From CAMDHY01 sp046156265 (GTDB taxonomy: Bacteria; Pseudomonadota; Alphaproteobacteria; Rhizobiales; Segnochrobactraceae), in the NCBI RefSeq assembly GCF_046156265.1, contig NZ_JAWDIR010000004.1:1-64000 (forward strand): a stretch of 64,000 bases of DNA, read 5' to 3'. Below the pieces are notes generated by a model. That model was not told the origin of the DNA. It searched no databases and saw only the letters and a program-made list of their open reading frames with translations. Position numbers and translations under genes: made by a program. Position 1 is the stretch's first letter. The number at the start of each line of letters is the position of its first letter. Below, piece after piece: positions 24,397 to 32,497 of the stretch.

Positions 24397-26526
24397 TTAT
24401 TCGGCCGCGGTCGCGTGAACTTCGAGCGCGACCGAGTCATCCTCGGCCACTTCCTCATCTTCCACCACGGCCGTTTCGCCGCCGTCCGCCGTCGTTTCTA
24501 CGCTCGCTGCATCGGCGTCTGCTTCCGCGGCGTCGATGGCGTCGGTCTCAACGGAGTTCGGCACATCGCGGCCGGGCGTGCGCAGCGGCTCCGGAAGCCA
24601 TCCGGACTCCGCCAACAGCGTTTCGGCCTGCTCCGCCATCTCGGCCTTCTTGAGGTGCTCGATGCGGTCACCCGCCCGCGCACCTTTCACCTCCCGCACG
24701 GCTGCGAGGATGCGGGCCTTGGTCACCCGACCGAAATAGGTGTCGATCGTCGGCGTCCAACCGGCTGCGACCATGTCGAGATCGACGGCCTGGGCGATCC
24801 GGTCGGCGTGGGCCAGCGCGCGAGGCTTGCGATTGTACGCCTCATAGATCGCGTTGACCGACAGCGAGACGCAATGAGCGAACAGCGCCTGACGGCTGTC
24901 GCCGTCGAATGTCATGAGCCCGTCCCAAAGATCGGCCGGCTCCTTGGGCAGAGCAGCGAGCCAAGCCTGATGCCGGGCGTCGAAAGCGACAGCGAGCGTG
25001 CTGTCCGCGAGGCCCGGCGCCTGAGCGCTGAAACCGGCGCTCTTCAAGTCGAGCTCAAGACAGGTGTCTTGCGCATAGCGGTAGAACACCTTGAGGCACA
25101 GGGCGTGAAGCGCGGCGACGAAGGCGATGTCAGGATTCTCGCCCAGCGCGTGGCGAAGCGCGAGGGTTCGATGGGACGTGAGCTCGGTCATCAGCCGGTC
25201 GGGGATCGGCTTGATACCATCGTCTTCCTCAGGCTCATCCGCAGGAGGCTCGGTGCCTGCGGCCACGCTCGTACCGTCATGCTCGGTTCGCGCCGCGATC
25301 GCCGGCTCGTCGGCCGGATCGGTTTCGGCGCCGTTCTCCGCGGCGATCGGAAGTTCGTCCTCGGGGCGGACATAGCCGCGCTCGACACGCAGGGCGCCCG
25401 AACCGTCGATGCTGACGAAGGCGCCAGCGCGCGAGACCTCCTCGGGATCGAAGGCCTGGGGGCGATCATCGAAGGCGGCAAGCGCCGTCTCGATCTCGCC
25501 GAGCCGCTGATCGACCTCGTCGGGCAGTTCCCCGGCTTCGGCGTAGGTCTCCTCCAGACCGTCCATCTCGGCTTGCAGTGCACCGCGCGTCGCCTGCTCA
25601 TCGGCGGCGAGCGGAATCTGCTCGCCGCGCAATTGCCGCAGGCCATAAGTGTGGCCGTAGGCAAAGTCGGGCGCGACATCGATCCACTTCCAGCCTTCGG
25701 CGCGGATCGCCTCGGACTGCTCCCGCAGCTTCTCGGCCACCAGCATGTCGAGGAGACCGACATCCTGCAGCCAGCCACCATCGTCGCCCTGGAACAGATC
25801 GCGCAGAATCACACCGCCCGCCTCGGTGTAGGCGTCGAGGCCTATAAATTGCGCGCGCTTGTCAGACGCCCGCACGGCGCCCTCGGTGAGCATCCGGCGG
25901 ATGACATGCGGCTCCTTGGAGTAGGACTGACTCAGGCGCTGGAACACCTGCTCCTGGCGCTCATGATCGCCGTTGACGGTGAACGCCATGAGCTGGTCCA
26001 GCGTCATGCCGTCGTCGGCATAGACGTCGAGCAGCTTGGGCGAGACGGACGCGAGGCGCAGACGCTGCTTGACGACCGACACGGCGACGAAGAAGGCCGC
26101 GGCGATGTCCTCCTCCGACTGACCCTTCTCACGCAGCGCCAGAAAGGCCCGGAACTGATCGAGCGGATGCAGCGGCGCACGCTGGACGTTCTCGGCGAGA
26201 CTGTCTTCCTCGGGAATGCCGTCCTCGCGCACGACGCAGGGCACGGGCGCGGTCTTGGCCAAGCGCTTCTGCTTGACCAGAAGTTCGAGCGCGCGGAAGC
26301 GGCGACCGCCGGCCGGAACCTCGAACATGCCGGTCTCGACGCCTTCGGCATCGCGAACCGGCCGCACGGTGATGCTCTGCAGGAGCGTGCGCCGGGCGAT
26401 GTCCTCGGCCAGCTCGTCGATCGAGACGCCGGCCTTGATCCGGCGGACATTGGACTGGCTCAGCACCAGCTTGTTGAACGGGACGTCCCGCGATGAGGAC
26501 AGGACGATCTTCTGAACTCGGGTCAT
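24397..26526 (-). CDS. parB: Large ParB/RepB-like nuclease-domain protein
   Basis: 709 residues. The ParB N-terminal domain carries QSNVRRIKAGVSIDELAEDI, EVPAGGRRFRALELLVKQKR and DSLAENVQRAPLHPLDQFRA, followed by a KorB/ParB-like HTH (SEEDIAAAFFVAVSVVKQRL). The long C-terminal half is poorly conserved, acidic and helical. ParB proteins of this size occur in the maintenance regions of rhizobial and sphingomonad elements with DUF932 and Toprim genes. They are distinct from the short ParA/RHH pair at 17.5-18.4 kb. ATG at 26526 matches the spacing to GGAG; ATG at 26532 is two codons earlier. Confidence 0.9.
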   Translation of the reverse strand: MTRVQKIVLSSSRDVPFNKLVLSQSNVRRIKAGVSIDELAEDIARRTLLQSITVRPVRDAEGVETGMFEVPAGGRRFRALELLVKQKRLAKTAPVPCVVREDGIPEEDSLAENVQRAPLHPLDQFRAFLALREKGQSEEDIAAAFFVAVSVVKQRLRLASVSPKLLDVYADDGMTLDQLMAFTVNGDHERQEQVFQRLSQSYSKEPHVIRRMLTEGAVRASDKRAQFIGLDAYTEAGGVILRDLFQGDDGGWLQDVGLLDMLVAEKLREQSEAIRAEGWKWIDVAPDFAYGHTYGLRQLRGEQIPLAADEQATRGALQAEMDGLEETYAEAGELPDEVDQRLGEIETALAAFDDRPQAFDPEEVSRAGAFVSIDGSGALRVERGYVRPEDELPIAAENGAETDPADEPAIAARTEHDGTSVAAGTEPPADEPEEDDGIKPIPDRLMTELTSHRTLALRHALGENPDIAFVAALHALCLKVFYRYAQDTCLELDLKSAGFSAQAPGLADSTLAVAFDARHQAWLAALPKEPADLWDGLMTFDGDSRQALFAHCVSLSVNAIYEAYNRKPRALAHADRIAQAVDLDMVAAGWTPTIDTYFGRVTKARILAAVREVKGARAGDRIEHLKKAEMAEQAETLLAESGWLPEPLRTPGRDVPNSVETDAIDAAEADADAASVETTADGGETAVVEDEEVAEDDSVALEVHATAAE

Positions 26527-26530
26527 GGTC

Positions 26531-26624
26531 ATTCTCCATGACGGGCGGCCGTGAGACTCTCTCTCGACCTCAGCCCGTCACGAAGCGAGCGCAGCCCTCT
26601 TCCTCTAGGAGGCTGGGGCTGCGC
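26531..26624 (-). promoter_or_regulatory. Structured 5' leader of parB, copy A of a repeated leader
   Basis: Directly upstream of parB. It contains an inverted repeat TGACGGGC (26539-26546) and GCCCGTCA (26573-26580), whose 3' arm in the RNA abuts the GGAG ribosome site. A second hairpin follows upstream, GCGCAGCCC (26589-26597) with GGGCTGCGC (26616-26624), enclosing CCTCTAGGAGG. The first 70 bases closely match the leader of the DUF932 gene at 27891-27965, including TCTCTCTCGACC and GCAGCCCTCT. Confidence 0.5.
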
Positions 26625-26631
26625 GGAATCG

Positions 26632-26666
26632 TAAAGGCGTGGAGCCGGGGACCCGGCTCCACGCCT
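26632..26666 (-). terminator. Intrinsic terminator after the DUF932 gene
   Basis: A perfect 15-base inverted repeat, AGGCGTGGAGCCGGG at 26635-26649 and CCCGGCTCCACGCCT at 26652-26666. On the minus strand a short TTT follows. It lies seven bases past the DUF932 stop. The strong stem makes termination likely despite the short U-tract. Confidence 0.7.
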
Positions 26667-26673
26667 CGCAGTA

Positions 26674-27885
26674 TTACCGGACGCTGGAAAGGAGTTTCGC
26701 GGCTTTGCCCTCCAGCTCCAGCCGCGCATCTTGATGCGGCTTGGCGCGGGCGAGCGCCGTGATCCCCTGGACGAAATCGAAGATCGACTCCGGCGGCCGC
26801 CCTTCTTCCTCCAGCACGGTGGCGATGATCTTCTCGGTCTCGGGACGCGAGAAACCGCGCCTGCGCAGGAAGGTCTCGCGATCCTCGCCCTTACGGGCAA
26901 CGATCTGCTCGCGGGCGGCCCTGATCCCCGCTAGAAACGGCGCGGGCGACGACGTGGCGAAGCGTTCCAGCGCCGGCGCCGCCTGATGTGCGAACCGGTG
27001 GCTGGCGAACTTGCTGTGGCGGATCGAGATCTCCTCGAAGCCCTCGGTGCCCCAGATGTTGCGATTCATGCAAACGGCGCGGAGGTAGAAGGACGCCATG
27101 CCTAGCGTCTTGGAGCCCACCTCGCTGTTCCAACAATAGAAGCCGCGGAAGTAGAGGTCAGGATCGCCATTGGGGAGGTGGCCGGCCTCGATCGGATGGG
27201 CATCGTCGACCAGGAAGAGGAAGACATCGCGATCGGACGCATAGAGCGTGGTGGTGTCCTTGGTCACTTCGACGAACGGGTTGTGCGTCATGGTCGACCA
27301 GTCGAGCAGGCCCGGCACCTTCCAGCGTGTATCGCCCGTGCCCTCGCCGGCGATCTTCATGACCGCAGCGACCAGCTCATGGTCCCAGATGCGGCCATAG
27401 TCGGGGCCGGTGACGGCGCGGAGTTCCATCCGCCCGTCGTCGGCCTCGAGCGTCTTCACCAGTTCGGCCCGGTGCGAGAGCAGTCCGTGCTGCATGTTGA
27501 TTCCGGCAAGCGGCGCGGGGAGTTGCCGCATATAGCCGGCGGGCGCACCGACCAGGCTGCACATCTGGCCGAATGACCAGTGCGTCGGAGTGATGGGCTC
27601 CGCGCGTCCGGGCACGATGAGCGCCAGGCGTTCGGCGTTGTCGCGACTGGCCTCGATACGAAGGGTCCGGGTCTCGACAGTGCGTGCGGTGGCGCGGTCG
27701 GCGCGTGTTCGAACGGCGGCGTAGAGGGCGCTGAGCGACAGATAGCGCTCGTCGTCCGGCCGGGAGAACCATTCGGACGACACGCGTCCGATCCGTTCGC
27801 CGCGCGAGATGTCGACTTTATAGCCGGCTGAAACCGGCGGTGGACCGAAGCCGTCTCGCTCGGCGATGGTGCTTGTCTGGGTCAT
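26674..27885 (-). CDS. DUF932 family protein
   Basis: 403 residues. Signature segments are THWSFGQMCSLVGAPAGYMR, TGPDYGRIWDHELVAAVMKI, YASDRDVFLFLVDDAHPIEA and YFRGFYCWNSEVGSKTLGMA followed by CMNRNIWG. DUF932 proteins, related to phage LGT family 'plasmid/phage-encoded' proteins, are frequent in mobile elements and have no firmly known role. It is a single-gene unit with a repeated leader upstream and a strong terminator downstream. No membrane or signal segment. Confidence 0.9.
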   Translation of the reverse strand: MTQTSTIAERDGFGPPPVSAGYKVDISRGERIGRVSSEWFSRPDDERYLSLSALYAAVRTRADRATARTVETRTLRIEASRDNAERLALIVPGRAEPITPTHWSFGQMCSLVGAPAGYMRQLPAPLAGINMQHGLLSHRAELVKTLEADDGRMELRAVTGPDYGRIWDHELVAAVMKIAGEGTGDTRWKVPGLLDWSTMTHNPFVEVTKDTTTLYASDRDVFLFLVDDAHPIEAGHLPNGDPDLYFRGFYCWNSEVGSKTLGMASFYLRAVCMNRNIWGTEGFEEISIRHSKFASHRFAHQAAPALERFATSSPAPFLAGIRAAREQIVARKGEDRETFLRRRGFSRPETEKIIATVLEEEGRPPESIFDFVQGITALARAKPHQDARLELEGKAAKLLSSVR

Positions 27886-27890
27886 GGCGG

Positions 27891-27970
27891 ATTCTCCATG
27901 ACGGGCCGGCCGGGAGCCTCTCTCTCGACCCTCAAACCCGTCACGGCGACAGCCGCAGCCCTCTCACTCT
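27891..27970 (-). promoter_or_regulatory. Structured 5' leader of the DUF932 gene, copy B of a repeated leader
   Basis: Closely matches copy A upstream of parB. It shares ATTCTCCATGACGGGC next to the ribosome site, CTCTCTCTCGACC, the CCCGTCACG arm and GCAGCCCTCT. The arms TGACGGG (27899-27905) and CCCGTCA (27937-27943) can pair in the RNA just before GGAG. The rest of the gap up to 28211 shows no gene and no clear promoter for this leader. Confidence 0.5.
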
Positions 27971-28211
27971 CGGGGCGTTGCGGGGTGTTTCCGCAGAAGG
28001 GGTAGGCCGAGACCGTAGGCTCGGCCGCAGGGGAAGGCCTTCCCCTCAGACTTCCGTTTCTCGGGGCCACCTATGTGGAGCCCATGGCGTTCGAGCCACT
28101 TAGGGCCGCTCCGTTCCGGAAAATGCGTTGGAGGGGGCATTTGATACCCCGTGCGGCGCGTTTTTAGCGACCAAAAGGACGGTTCCGGCTTTTGTTCCCA
28201 AGAAGACTCTG

Positions 28212-28258
28212 TTGACAAATATGCGTCATAATGGCTATTTACTACCCACTTTGACGCA
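28212..28258 (+). promoter_or_regulatory. Promoter and operator of the AbiE-Hsd operon
   Basis: A consensus -35 TTGACA at 28212-28217 is followed 18 bases later by TATTTA at 28236-28241. A 7-base inverted repeat, TGCGTCA at 28222-28228 and TGACGCA at 28252-28258, brackets the -10 box. AbiEi antitoxins are known to repress their own promoters through inverted repeats, so this is the probable binding site. Confidence 0.65.
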
Positions 28259-28274
28259 GAATCACAGACCCACT

Positions 28275-29087
28275 ATGCAGCCTCGCCAGCACAAAACGGC
28301 CAGTTTCCTGTCGGCTCATCCGGTGTTCACCCGGGCTGAGTTCGCGGCGGCCTTCGGCCACCCGGCGGGCGGGGCCAATGTTACGAGCCTGCTCCGGCAT
28401 CATCTGCGGGCCGGCAACATCAAGCGCGTCAGTCGCGAGGTGTTTGCCGCGGTGCCGGCCCACCTGGCGGCCGAGCGGATGGTGATCGACCGCTTCGCCG
28501 CGGCGAGCAAGCTGCGCTCCGATGGCGTCCTGGGGTTTCATTCCGCGCTTGAGCTGCATGGCATAGCCTACTCCGAGTTCAACGAGGTTCAGCTCATCAG
28601 CGCCGGACGGACCGAACGCGTGGACCTGCCATTTGGCGCCTGCCGCTTCGTCACGCCGCCGAAGGCATTGGCGGCGGCTGGCCAAGCCGACTACCTGACC
28701 GTGACCATGGACCGGCAAGGGGTGGCGGTCCGTGTCACCGCGGTCGAACGCACGGTCGTCGACATCTTGCACCGGCCGGAACTCGCCGGCGGCGCCGAGG
28801 AAGTCCTGAAGTCGCTGGACCTGGTGCGCTATCTCGATCCAGCGAAGGTCGCCGACTATGTCGAGCTGTTGGACAATCGGTCGCTCGCCTCCGTTTCCGG
28901 CTGGTGGCTCGAGAAGCGGCGCGCCGCGCTCGGCGTCACCGACGACGTCCTGGCGCGCCTGCGGGCACGGCTTCCAAGATCGAAACACTATGCGCTGGGC
29001 GCTGAACCTGGTCATGCCGTGTTCGTCGAGTCGTGGCGCGTGCTTCTCCCGAGGCAGGCTATCGATCCCGCTTTTGAGGGCGTCTGA
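28275..29087 (+). CDS. abiEi: AbiEi-type antitoxin and autorepressor
   Basis: 270 residues from MQPRQHKTASFLSAHPVFTR. The N-terminal winged helix-turn-helix (FTRAEFAAAFGHPAGGANVT, then LLRHHLRAGNIKRVSREVFA) binds DNA. The C-terminal AbiEi domain covers GVLGFHSALELHGIAYSEF, RVTAVERTVVDILHRPELAG and the rest. In type IV toxin-antitoxin systems the antitoxin counters the nucleotidyltransferase toxin without stable binding. In-frame codons upstream (28221, 28128) precede or overlap the promoter, so 28275 is chosen. Its stop shares one base with the abiEii start. Confidence 0.9.
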   Translation: MQPRQHKTASFLSAHPVFTRAEFAAAFGHPAGGANVTSLLRHHLRAGNIKRVSREVFAAVPAHLAAERMVIDRFAAASKLRSDGVLGFHSALELHGIAYSEFNEVQLISAGRTERVDLPFGACRFVTPPKALAAAGQADYLTVTMDRQGVAVRVTAVERTVVDILHRPELAGGAEEVLKSLDLVRYLDPAKVADYVELLDNRSLASVSGWWLEKRRAALGVTDDVLARLRARLPRSKHYALGAEPGHAVFVESWRVLLPRQAIDPAFEGV

Positions 29088-30115
29088 TGGTAGCGTCGCG
29101 AGAAACACTTCAGGACATAGCGGCCGAGCGGCAGCTCCAGCCCGCGACGCTGGAGCGTGTGATCCGGCTGATCGACATTCTCGATGCCTTCGGTGCCGAC
29201 AAACTGATCGGGCCGCGCGTCGCCTTGAAGGGCGGCACGGCGCTCAACGTCTTTCATTCCGATCTGGACCGCCTCTCGGTCGATATCGACGTCAACTATG
29301 TTGGCGCGGTCGCGAAGGAGAAGATGGACGCCGACCGGCCGGGACTGGAGGACCAGATCGAGCGGCTGATGGAATCGAAGGGTTATGCCGCGCGGCGTGA
29401 GCCGTCCGAGCACGCCGGCGGCAAATGGATTTATCGCTACGCCTCCGCGCTGGGCGGCGCGGGGACCATTGAGATCGATATCAACTATCTCTATCGCGGC
29501 CCCCTTTTCGGCGTGGATCGCATGTCCTCGGTGGCAGTCGGATCATACCAGGCCACGAATGTGCCGGTTCTCGATATCCACGAGATCATCGCTGGCAAGA
29601 TGGTCGCGCTGATCACGCGGCGCACCGCACGCGACTTGTTCGACGCGCATCGGATCATCGCCATGCCGTCTCTCGACTGGGCGAAGATCAAGGCGGCCAC
29701 CTTGATGATCGGTGCGAGCGCCAAGAGCTTCGACTGGCGCACAGCCTCGCCCGAAGCGATCGGATGCGAGGTCGGCGACATTACCGGCAAGCTGACCATG
29801 TGCCTGCACGATCGATATTTCGATGTCTTTGGCGGTCCGGCGACCTGGATCGAGAACGTCACGGCAGAATGCCGGGACAAGCTCGCGCCGCTGTTTCAGT
29901 TTACGGCGGGGGAGAGGGCATTTCTGGACGGCGTGCTCGATCGGGGTGAGATCGATGCGTCTTCTCTGGAGGCGCCGGAGAACGTGCGCGCCTCGATAGA
30001 AGCAAGTCCGGCCCTGCGGTGGAAAGCACAGAACGTCAAAGCTTGGAAATCGGGCGACAAGTCGCTGGCGCCACGTACGAGACGAGCGAAGCGGTCACGT
30101 GGGGAAACCAGGTGA
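29087..30115 (+). CDS. abiEii: AbiEii/AbiGii-type nucleotidyltransferase toxin
   Basis: 342 residues. The nucleotidyltransferase motif is KGGTALNVFHSDLDRLSVDI, with GG at about 49-50 and metal-binding Asp66 and Asp68 in SVDIDVNY. A later conserved segment is LDIHEIIAGKMVALITRRTARDLFD. AbiEii toxins of phage-abortive systems transfer nucleotides, in studied cases to tRNA ends. The motifs look intact. The end overlaps the hsdR start by four bases (GTGA), so toxin, antitoxin and restriction genes share one message. Confidence 0.92.
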   Translation: MVASRETLQDIAAERQLQPATLERVIRLIDILDAFGADKLIGPRVALKGGTALNVFHSDLDRLSVDIDVNYVGAVAKEKMDADRPGLEDQIERLMESKGYAARREPSEHAGGKWIYRYASALGGAGTIEIDINYLYRGPLFGVDRMSSVAVGSYQATNVPVLDIHEIIAGKMVALITRRTARDLFDAHRIIAMPSLDWAKIKAATLMIGASAKSFDWRTASPEAIGCEVGDITGKLTMCLHDRYFDVFGGPATWIENVTAECRDKLAPLFQFTAGERAFLDGVLDRGEIDASSLEAPENVRASIEASPALRWKAQNVKAWKSGDKSLAPRTRRAKRSRGETR

Positions 30116-32484
30116 ATACTGAAGCGGATACCTGTCGAAAGTTCGTTGTTCCCCGCCTGCAGACGGCAGGTTGGGAAGGCGCGCCCCACGCCATCAACGA
30201 GCAACGGACCTTCACCGATGGTCGAGTGATCTTCATTGGTGGTAAGGCGAAGCGCGGCCGGCAAAAGCGTGCCGACTACATCCTGCGCTACCGCGCCGAC
30301 TACCCGATCGCTGTCGTCGAAGCAAAGGCCGCGTACAAATCCGCCGCCGATGGCTTGCAGCAGGCCAAGGATTACGCCGAAATTCTTGGCCTGAAATTCG
30401 CGTACGCCACCAATGGCGCGGAGATTCTCGAATTCGACTTTCTCACCGGCCTGGAAACCCTACGACACGATTTTCCCACGCCTGCCGAGCTGTGGGGTCG
30501 GCAACGGGCCGGTCTCGGTCTGACCGATGACGCAGCCGCCGAGCGCCTGCTCGCGCCGGGGTTCCCCGATCCCGCCAAGCCGCTGCGCTACTATCAGGAG
30601 ATCGCCGTCAACCGGGCGCTTCAGGTGGTTCTGACGGGCCAGCGGCGGGCGCTCCTCACCCTCTGCACGGGCGCCGGCAAGACTGCGGTGGCATTCCAGA
30701 TCGCCTGGCGGCTGTGGACCGCCGGATGGAACAAGCGCGGCGACTTCCGCAAACCCAAAATCCTATTCCTCGCCGATCGTAACATTCTCGTCGACGACCC
30801 GATGGCCAAGACCTTTGCGCCATTCGGTGACGCGCGGTTCAAGATTGAGAATGGCGAAATCAGCCACGGCCGCGACATCTATTTCGCGATCTACCAGGCT
30901 ATCGCCAGCGACGAACGACGGCCGGGTTTGTATCGGGAATATGCGCCAGACTTTTTCGACCTGATCATAATCGATGAGTGCCACCGCGGCAGCGCGCGCG
31001 ACGACAGTAACTGGCGAGACATTCTGAACTATTTCGAGCCGGCCTATCAGCTCGGCATGACGGCGACGCCACTGAGGGAAGACAACCGGGACACCTACAA
31101 CTATTTCGGCGCGCCGCTCTACACCTACTCTCTAGCGCAAGGTATCGCGGACGGATTCCTGGCGCCCTATCGCGTGCACCGCATCGTCACGGACTATGAC
31201 GCGGCGGGGTGGCGACCGACCAAGGGCGAACTCGATCGCTTCGGGCGCGAGATCCCCGACGATGAATATCACACCAAGGATTTCGAACGGGTCGTGGCCC
31301 TGCGAGCTCGCACCGAGGCGATCGCGCGCCACCTCACGCATTTCCTTGCGCAGACCGATCGCTTCGCGAAGACAATCGTCTTCTGCGTGGACCAGGAACA
31401 TGCGAGCGAGATGCGTCGGGCGCTCGCCAATCTCAACGCCGATCTCGTCGCCGGCGACCCGGACTATGCCTGCCGCGTGACGGCCGACGAGGGCGACATC
31501 GGAAAGGGCAAACTCAGCCGTTTCCAGGACGTCGAGACGAAGGTCCCGGTGATTCTGACGACGTCTCAGCTTCTCACCACAGGTGTCGACGCGCCGACCT
31601 GCAAGAACGTCGTGCTGGCGCGCGTGGTCGGATCGATGACGGAGTTCAAGCAGATCATCGGCCGCGGGACCCGGCTGCGCGAAGACTACGGCAAATTGTT
31701 CTTCAACATCCTCGACTACACCGGCACCGCGACCGAAAAATTCGCCGATCCGGACTTCGACGGCGAGCCGACAACGGAGACGATCACAGAGATCGATGCC
31801 GACGGTGAGATCATCACCGCCCTGGAAGAAGAAAATCCTGTGCCCGAGGCCCCGGACGACGTCGGGGCGGAACTCGAAGGCGCTCTTCCCGCCGACGAGG
31901 TGTCCGGGGAACCGCGCAAACTGTACGTCGATGGCGGCACGGTCGAAGTGGTTGCGCATCTGGTCTACGAACTCGATACGGACGGCAAACGGCTGACCTG
32001 CAAGAAACTGACGGACTGGACCGGCGAGAAGGTCCGAACGCTCTATCCGACTGCCGCAAGTTTCCGCGCCGACTGGATGCTCGCCGACAAACGCCACGCG
32101 ATCGTCGAGGCGCTCGCTGAACGGGGTATCGATCTGGAGACCTTAGCTGAAGAATCCGGCCGCCCCGGGGACGATCCGTTCGATCTGCTTTGCTACCTCG
32201 CATGGAATGCGCCGCTCCGTACGCGACGTGAGCGTGCGGAACGTCTCAAGCAAGATCGCACCGATTTTTTCGAACGGTATGGCGCCGATGCGCGGATCGT
32301 ATTGGAGGCGCTGCTCGAGAAGTACGCCGAGCACGGCGCCGCGCAGTTCGTCCTGCCGGGCATTTTGAAGGTGCCGCCGCTGGCCGGGTTCGGCAATCCG
32401 AGCGAAATCGCCCGCCGCTTCGGTGGTCCGGATAAGCTTCGCGACGCCGTCAACGAAATGTCCGGCCTGTTGTACGCCGCTTAA
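30112..32484 (+). CDS. hsdR: Type I restriction enzyme HsdR subunit (EcoEI/EcoAI-like)
   Basis: 790 residues from the GTG at 30112, which overlaps the abiEii stop as GTGA; a longer frame to 30019 lies inside abiEii. The N-terminal nuclease has ADYILRYRADYPIAVVEAKA, the D...ExK core (about Asp55, Glu70, Lys72). The SF2 helicase part has Walker A CTGAGKT (about 185-191), DECH at about 288-291 and IIGRGTRLREDYG. The C-terminal EcoEI_R_C-like end is GGPDKLRDAVNEMSGLLYAA. The enzyme translocates DNA and cuts at a distance in complex with HsdM and HsdS. Confidence 0.95.
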   Translation: MNTEADTCRKFVVPRLQTAGWEGAPHAINEQRTFTDGRVIFIGGKAKRGRQKRADYILRYRADYPIAVVEAKAAYKSAADGLQQAKDYAEILGLKFAYATNGAEILEFDFLTGLETLRHDFPTPAELWGRQRAGLGLTDDAAAERLLAPGFPDPAKPLRYYQEIAVNRALQVVLTGQRRALLTLCTGAGKTAVAFQIAWRLWTAGWNKRGDFRKPKILFLADRNILVDDPMAKTFAPFGDARFKIENGEISHGRDIYFAIYQAIASDERRPGLYREYAPDFFDLIIIDECHRGSARDDSNWRDILNYFEPAYQLGMTATPLREDNRDTYNYFGAPLYTYSLAQGIADGFLAPYRVHRIVTDYDAAGWRPTKGELDRFGREIPDDEYHTKDFERVVALRARTEAIARHLTHFLAQTDRFAKTIVFCVDQEHASEMRRALANLNADLVAGDPDYACRVTADEGDIGKGKLSRFQDVETKVPVILTTSQLLTTGVDAPTCKNVVLARVVGSMTEFKQIIGRGTRLREDYGKLFFNILDYTGTATEKFADPDFDGEPTTETITEIDADGEIITALEEENPVPEAPDDVGAELEGALPADEVSGEPRKLYVDGGTVEVVAHLVYELDTDGKRLTCKKLTDWTGEKVRTLYPTAASFRADWMLADKRHAIVEALAERGIDLETLAEESGRPGDDPFDLLCYLAWNAPLRTRRERAERLKQDRTDFFERYGADARIVLEALLEKYAEHGAAQFVLPGILKVPPLAGFGNPSEIARRFGGPDKLRDAVNEMSGLLYAA

Positions 32485-32497
32485 GGAAGACCCACGA

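Noticed and set aside
24001..26496. Long open frame of over 800 codons on the plus strand opposite parB
   Set aside because: It is the antisense shadow of a GC-rich gene; composition is Arg/Gly/His-rich with no domain, while the minus strand shows clear ParB motifs.
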